DNA from: DASRCB01 sp035653295
Lineage (GTDB): Bacteria; Acidobacteriota; Terriglobia; Bryobacterales; Bryobacteraceae
DNA length: 41,360 bases
Reading direction: 5' to 3'
Assembly (NCBI GenBank): GCA_035653295.1
Contig: DASRCB010000021.1
Location: forward strand, 1-41,360
A program made the position numbers and the translations under genes. Below are positions 40,208-41,360 of the stretch, piece after piece; the first letter of the stretch is position 1, and each line of letters starts with the position of its first letter. Below the pieces are notes generated by a model. It did not search any database. It was not told where the DNA came from and saw only the letters and a list, made by a program, of their open reading frames with translations.

Positions 40208-41360
40208 TTATTTCACGAGCATGGCCATGATCGCAGCCAGGGTGAGCAGGAACAGAATCTGGCCGATGCGGTTCTCCAGCGGTGTCTCGAAACGGAGGTC
40301 GATGCGGTGCGGGCCGGAAGGCGCGTCGATAAGCATGAAGCCCATTACCGGTTCGCGGCGGATGGGAAGGGTGCGGCCGTTCTCGCGGGCGCGCCAGGCC
40401 GGGTCGAACGTCTGCTGCACCAGTACGCTCTGGCCCGCTCCGGTCGTGGTGTCGATCGACGCTTCATCGAAGCCGCGCCAATTCACGGCTGCCGCCTGCG
40501 GCGTCTCGATCGCGGCTACGTAGTTTGTGAGTCGGTCTCGATCGTCGCCGCCGCGAATCGGCCCCGGGAGCCTCGAGGCATCCACGACGCGCGCCGCGCC
40601 GGGCTGAGCGCGCGGAACCCTGTAGATGACCGTGCCTCGGCCGTCGTCATACAGGACCGGCAGGACGCCCCGGAACTTCTGCGGGTTTGAGTAATCGCGG
40701 TATGGCTCGGGCGAGGACGGATCGGGAACGACAACCGCGTCGGTTCCCAGCGCCTGTAACCAAAGCGTGGCAATGTGGGCGTCGTCGCCGTGCAGAATCT
40801 GCCATGTCCCGATGGGAATGATCTGGTTGAGCATTCCCTGCATGGACCCGCCGTCCGGCTGCGCGTTATCGAACCATGCATCGAACCAGAAGCGCACGGT
40901 CCCCGGAGGGAGCACGCGCTGGCCGGGAAGATGATCGTGGATCCAGCGCGTGATCCGATAATCGTACTGACCTTCGAGAGGGCCGGCTTTGGGAAAAGGC
41001 GTCCATGCGTGGCCGACGTAGCGAATTGCGGGTGCGAACCCAACAACCACAATGGCCACCGCAACGGCCCTGGCGAGCTTTGTGGAGCGGGCCTTTGGCC
41101 CGCCTGACCAAAGATGGCGCACCACCTCGATCACGACCAGAATCATCACGAGGTCGAACTCGGGAAGCAGCCGGTGCGGCTCCCCGACCACACGAAAGCC
41201 GTGCTGTAATCCGAGTATCCAGGGCGTGAACACGACCGCCGCGCCGCAGACAAACACCGTCCACTCACGTTCGCGATTACCGATCCGCCGGGTGATCCAG
41301 CAATACAGACCGAGCAGGAGCGCCATCGCGATGCGCGAGGGCCAGTTGCCGGGCTGCGAC
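40208..41360 (-). CDS. Polytopic membrane protein with extracytoplasmic C-terminal domain (partial, N-terminus outside window)
   Basis: The frame is open to the window edge, so the N-terminus is missing; at least 384 residues are visible. Several membrane spans (AMALLLGLYCWI, FVCGAAVVFTPWILGLQ, LVMILVVIEVVRHLW, AVAVAIVVVGFAPAIRYVG) are followed by an exported domain of about 230 residues (FFPK-type start, then YDYRITRWIHDHLPGQRVLP, WFDAWFDNAQPDGGSMQGML and PVLYDDGRGTVIYRVP). A last span (FLLTLAAIMAMLVK) ends the protein. The layout resembles YfhO/ArnT-like integral glycosyltransferase-type proteins, but no diagnostic motif is in view. A REP-like palindrome (41087-41103) lies inside the reading frame. 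Confidence 0.7.
   Translation of the reverse strand, partial: SQPGNWPSRIAMALLLGLYCWITRRIGNREREWTVFVCGAAVVFTPWILGLQHGFRVVGEPHRLLPEFDLVMILVVIEVVRHLWSGGPKARSTKLARAVAVAIVVVGFAPAIRYVGHAWTPFPKAGPLEGQYDYRITRWIHDHLPGQRVLPPGTVRFWFDAWFDNAQPDGGSMQGMLNQIIPIGTWQILHGDDAHIATLWLQALGTDAVVVPDPSSPEPYRDYSNPQKFRGVLPVLYDDGRGTVIYRVPRAQPGAARVVDASRLPGPIRGGDDRDRLTNYVAAIETPQAAAVNWRGFDEASIDTTTGAGQSVLVQQTFDPAWRARENGRTLPIRREPVMGFMLIDAPSGPHRIDLRFETPLENRIGQILFLLTLAAIMAMLVK
41087..41103. repeat. REP-like palindrome inside a coding sequence
   Basis: GCGGGCC/GGCCCGC with loop TTT, 7-bp stem. It is the same core as the intergenic hairpins at 2496-2514 and 4824-4842 but sits inside the partial membrane-protein gene, where it encodes WSGGPKARS between two membrane spans. 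Confidence 0.6.

Overview
The window looks like a chromosomal segment of a GC-rich Acidobacteriota genome, most likely a Bryobacterales/Solibacter-type organism. The best evidence is two large secreted proteins (16767-18872 and 35910-38570) that end in the 'NAASY...G..V.PG.....FG.NLG' C-terminal domain I know as TIGR03437, which is strongly enriched in Solibacter-like genomes. Other supporting signs are several twin-arginine-exported glycosidases, an ECF-like sigma/TM/TPR-CHAT operon and short GC-rich palindromes between genes. I see no phage, IS element, CRISPR array, rRNA or tRNA. No search was run, so taxonomy and family calls rest on recognised motifs.

Layout. (a) 1-7640, minus strand: a long co-directional run read as ggt, sugar-isomerase-like TIM barrel, [tandem repeat], asnS, rocF (arginase), [palindromes], ddl, and an S41 C-terminal processing protease cut by the window edge. 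(b) 7781-12271: a PilZ-like small protein and a GNAT-like acetyltransferase on plus, facing a tightly coupled minus-strand set of NodB polysaccharide deacetylase, FkbH and an acyl carrier protein. The minus-strand set looks like a small module that loads a carrier protein and tailors an exported glycan. (c) 12472-16763: HIT protein, orphan NarL-type response regulator, trigger factor (minus), MmcB-like protein and a secreted unknown. (d) 16767-19417, minus: a two-gene unit of a secreted small protein and a secreted matrixin-like metalloprotease, preceded by a 561-bp gene-free, structure-rich spacer. (e) 19979-25584: aldehyde dehydrogenase, then two tRNA-modification genes, queA and tsaD, diverging from a 20-bp gap, then a secreted alpha/beta hydrolase. 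(f) 25728-30266: ECF-like sigma factor, single-TM anti-sigma-like protein and a secreted TPR-CHAT protease. (g) 30435-41360: secreted amidohydrolase, GH125 mannosidase, Tat-exported TIM-barrel protein, Fpg/Nei-like glycosylase (minus), nine-heme cytochrome with TIGR03437 tail (minus), GH29 fucosidase (minus), and a membrane protein cut by the window edge.

How it fits together. Most of the window is housekeeping (cell wall, translation, tRNA modification, chaperone) interleaved with a secreted heterotroph's toolkit of glycosidases, peptidases, a multiheme cytochrome and exported hydrolases. The most interesting unit is the sigma/TM/CHAT operon. It has the parts needed for a protease-gated transcription switch, formally similar to the TPR-CHAT/Csx30/sigma set of type III-E CRISPR loci, but with the protease exported and no CRISPR nearby. 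A second pattern is that five plus-strand genes lacking a good Shine-Dalgarno have a -10-like hexamer ending 6-7 nt before the start codon, which suggests leaderless transcription.
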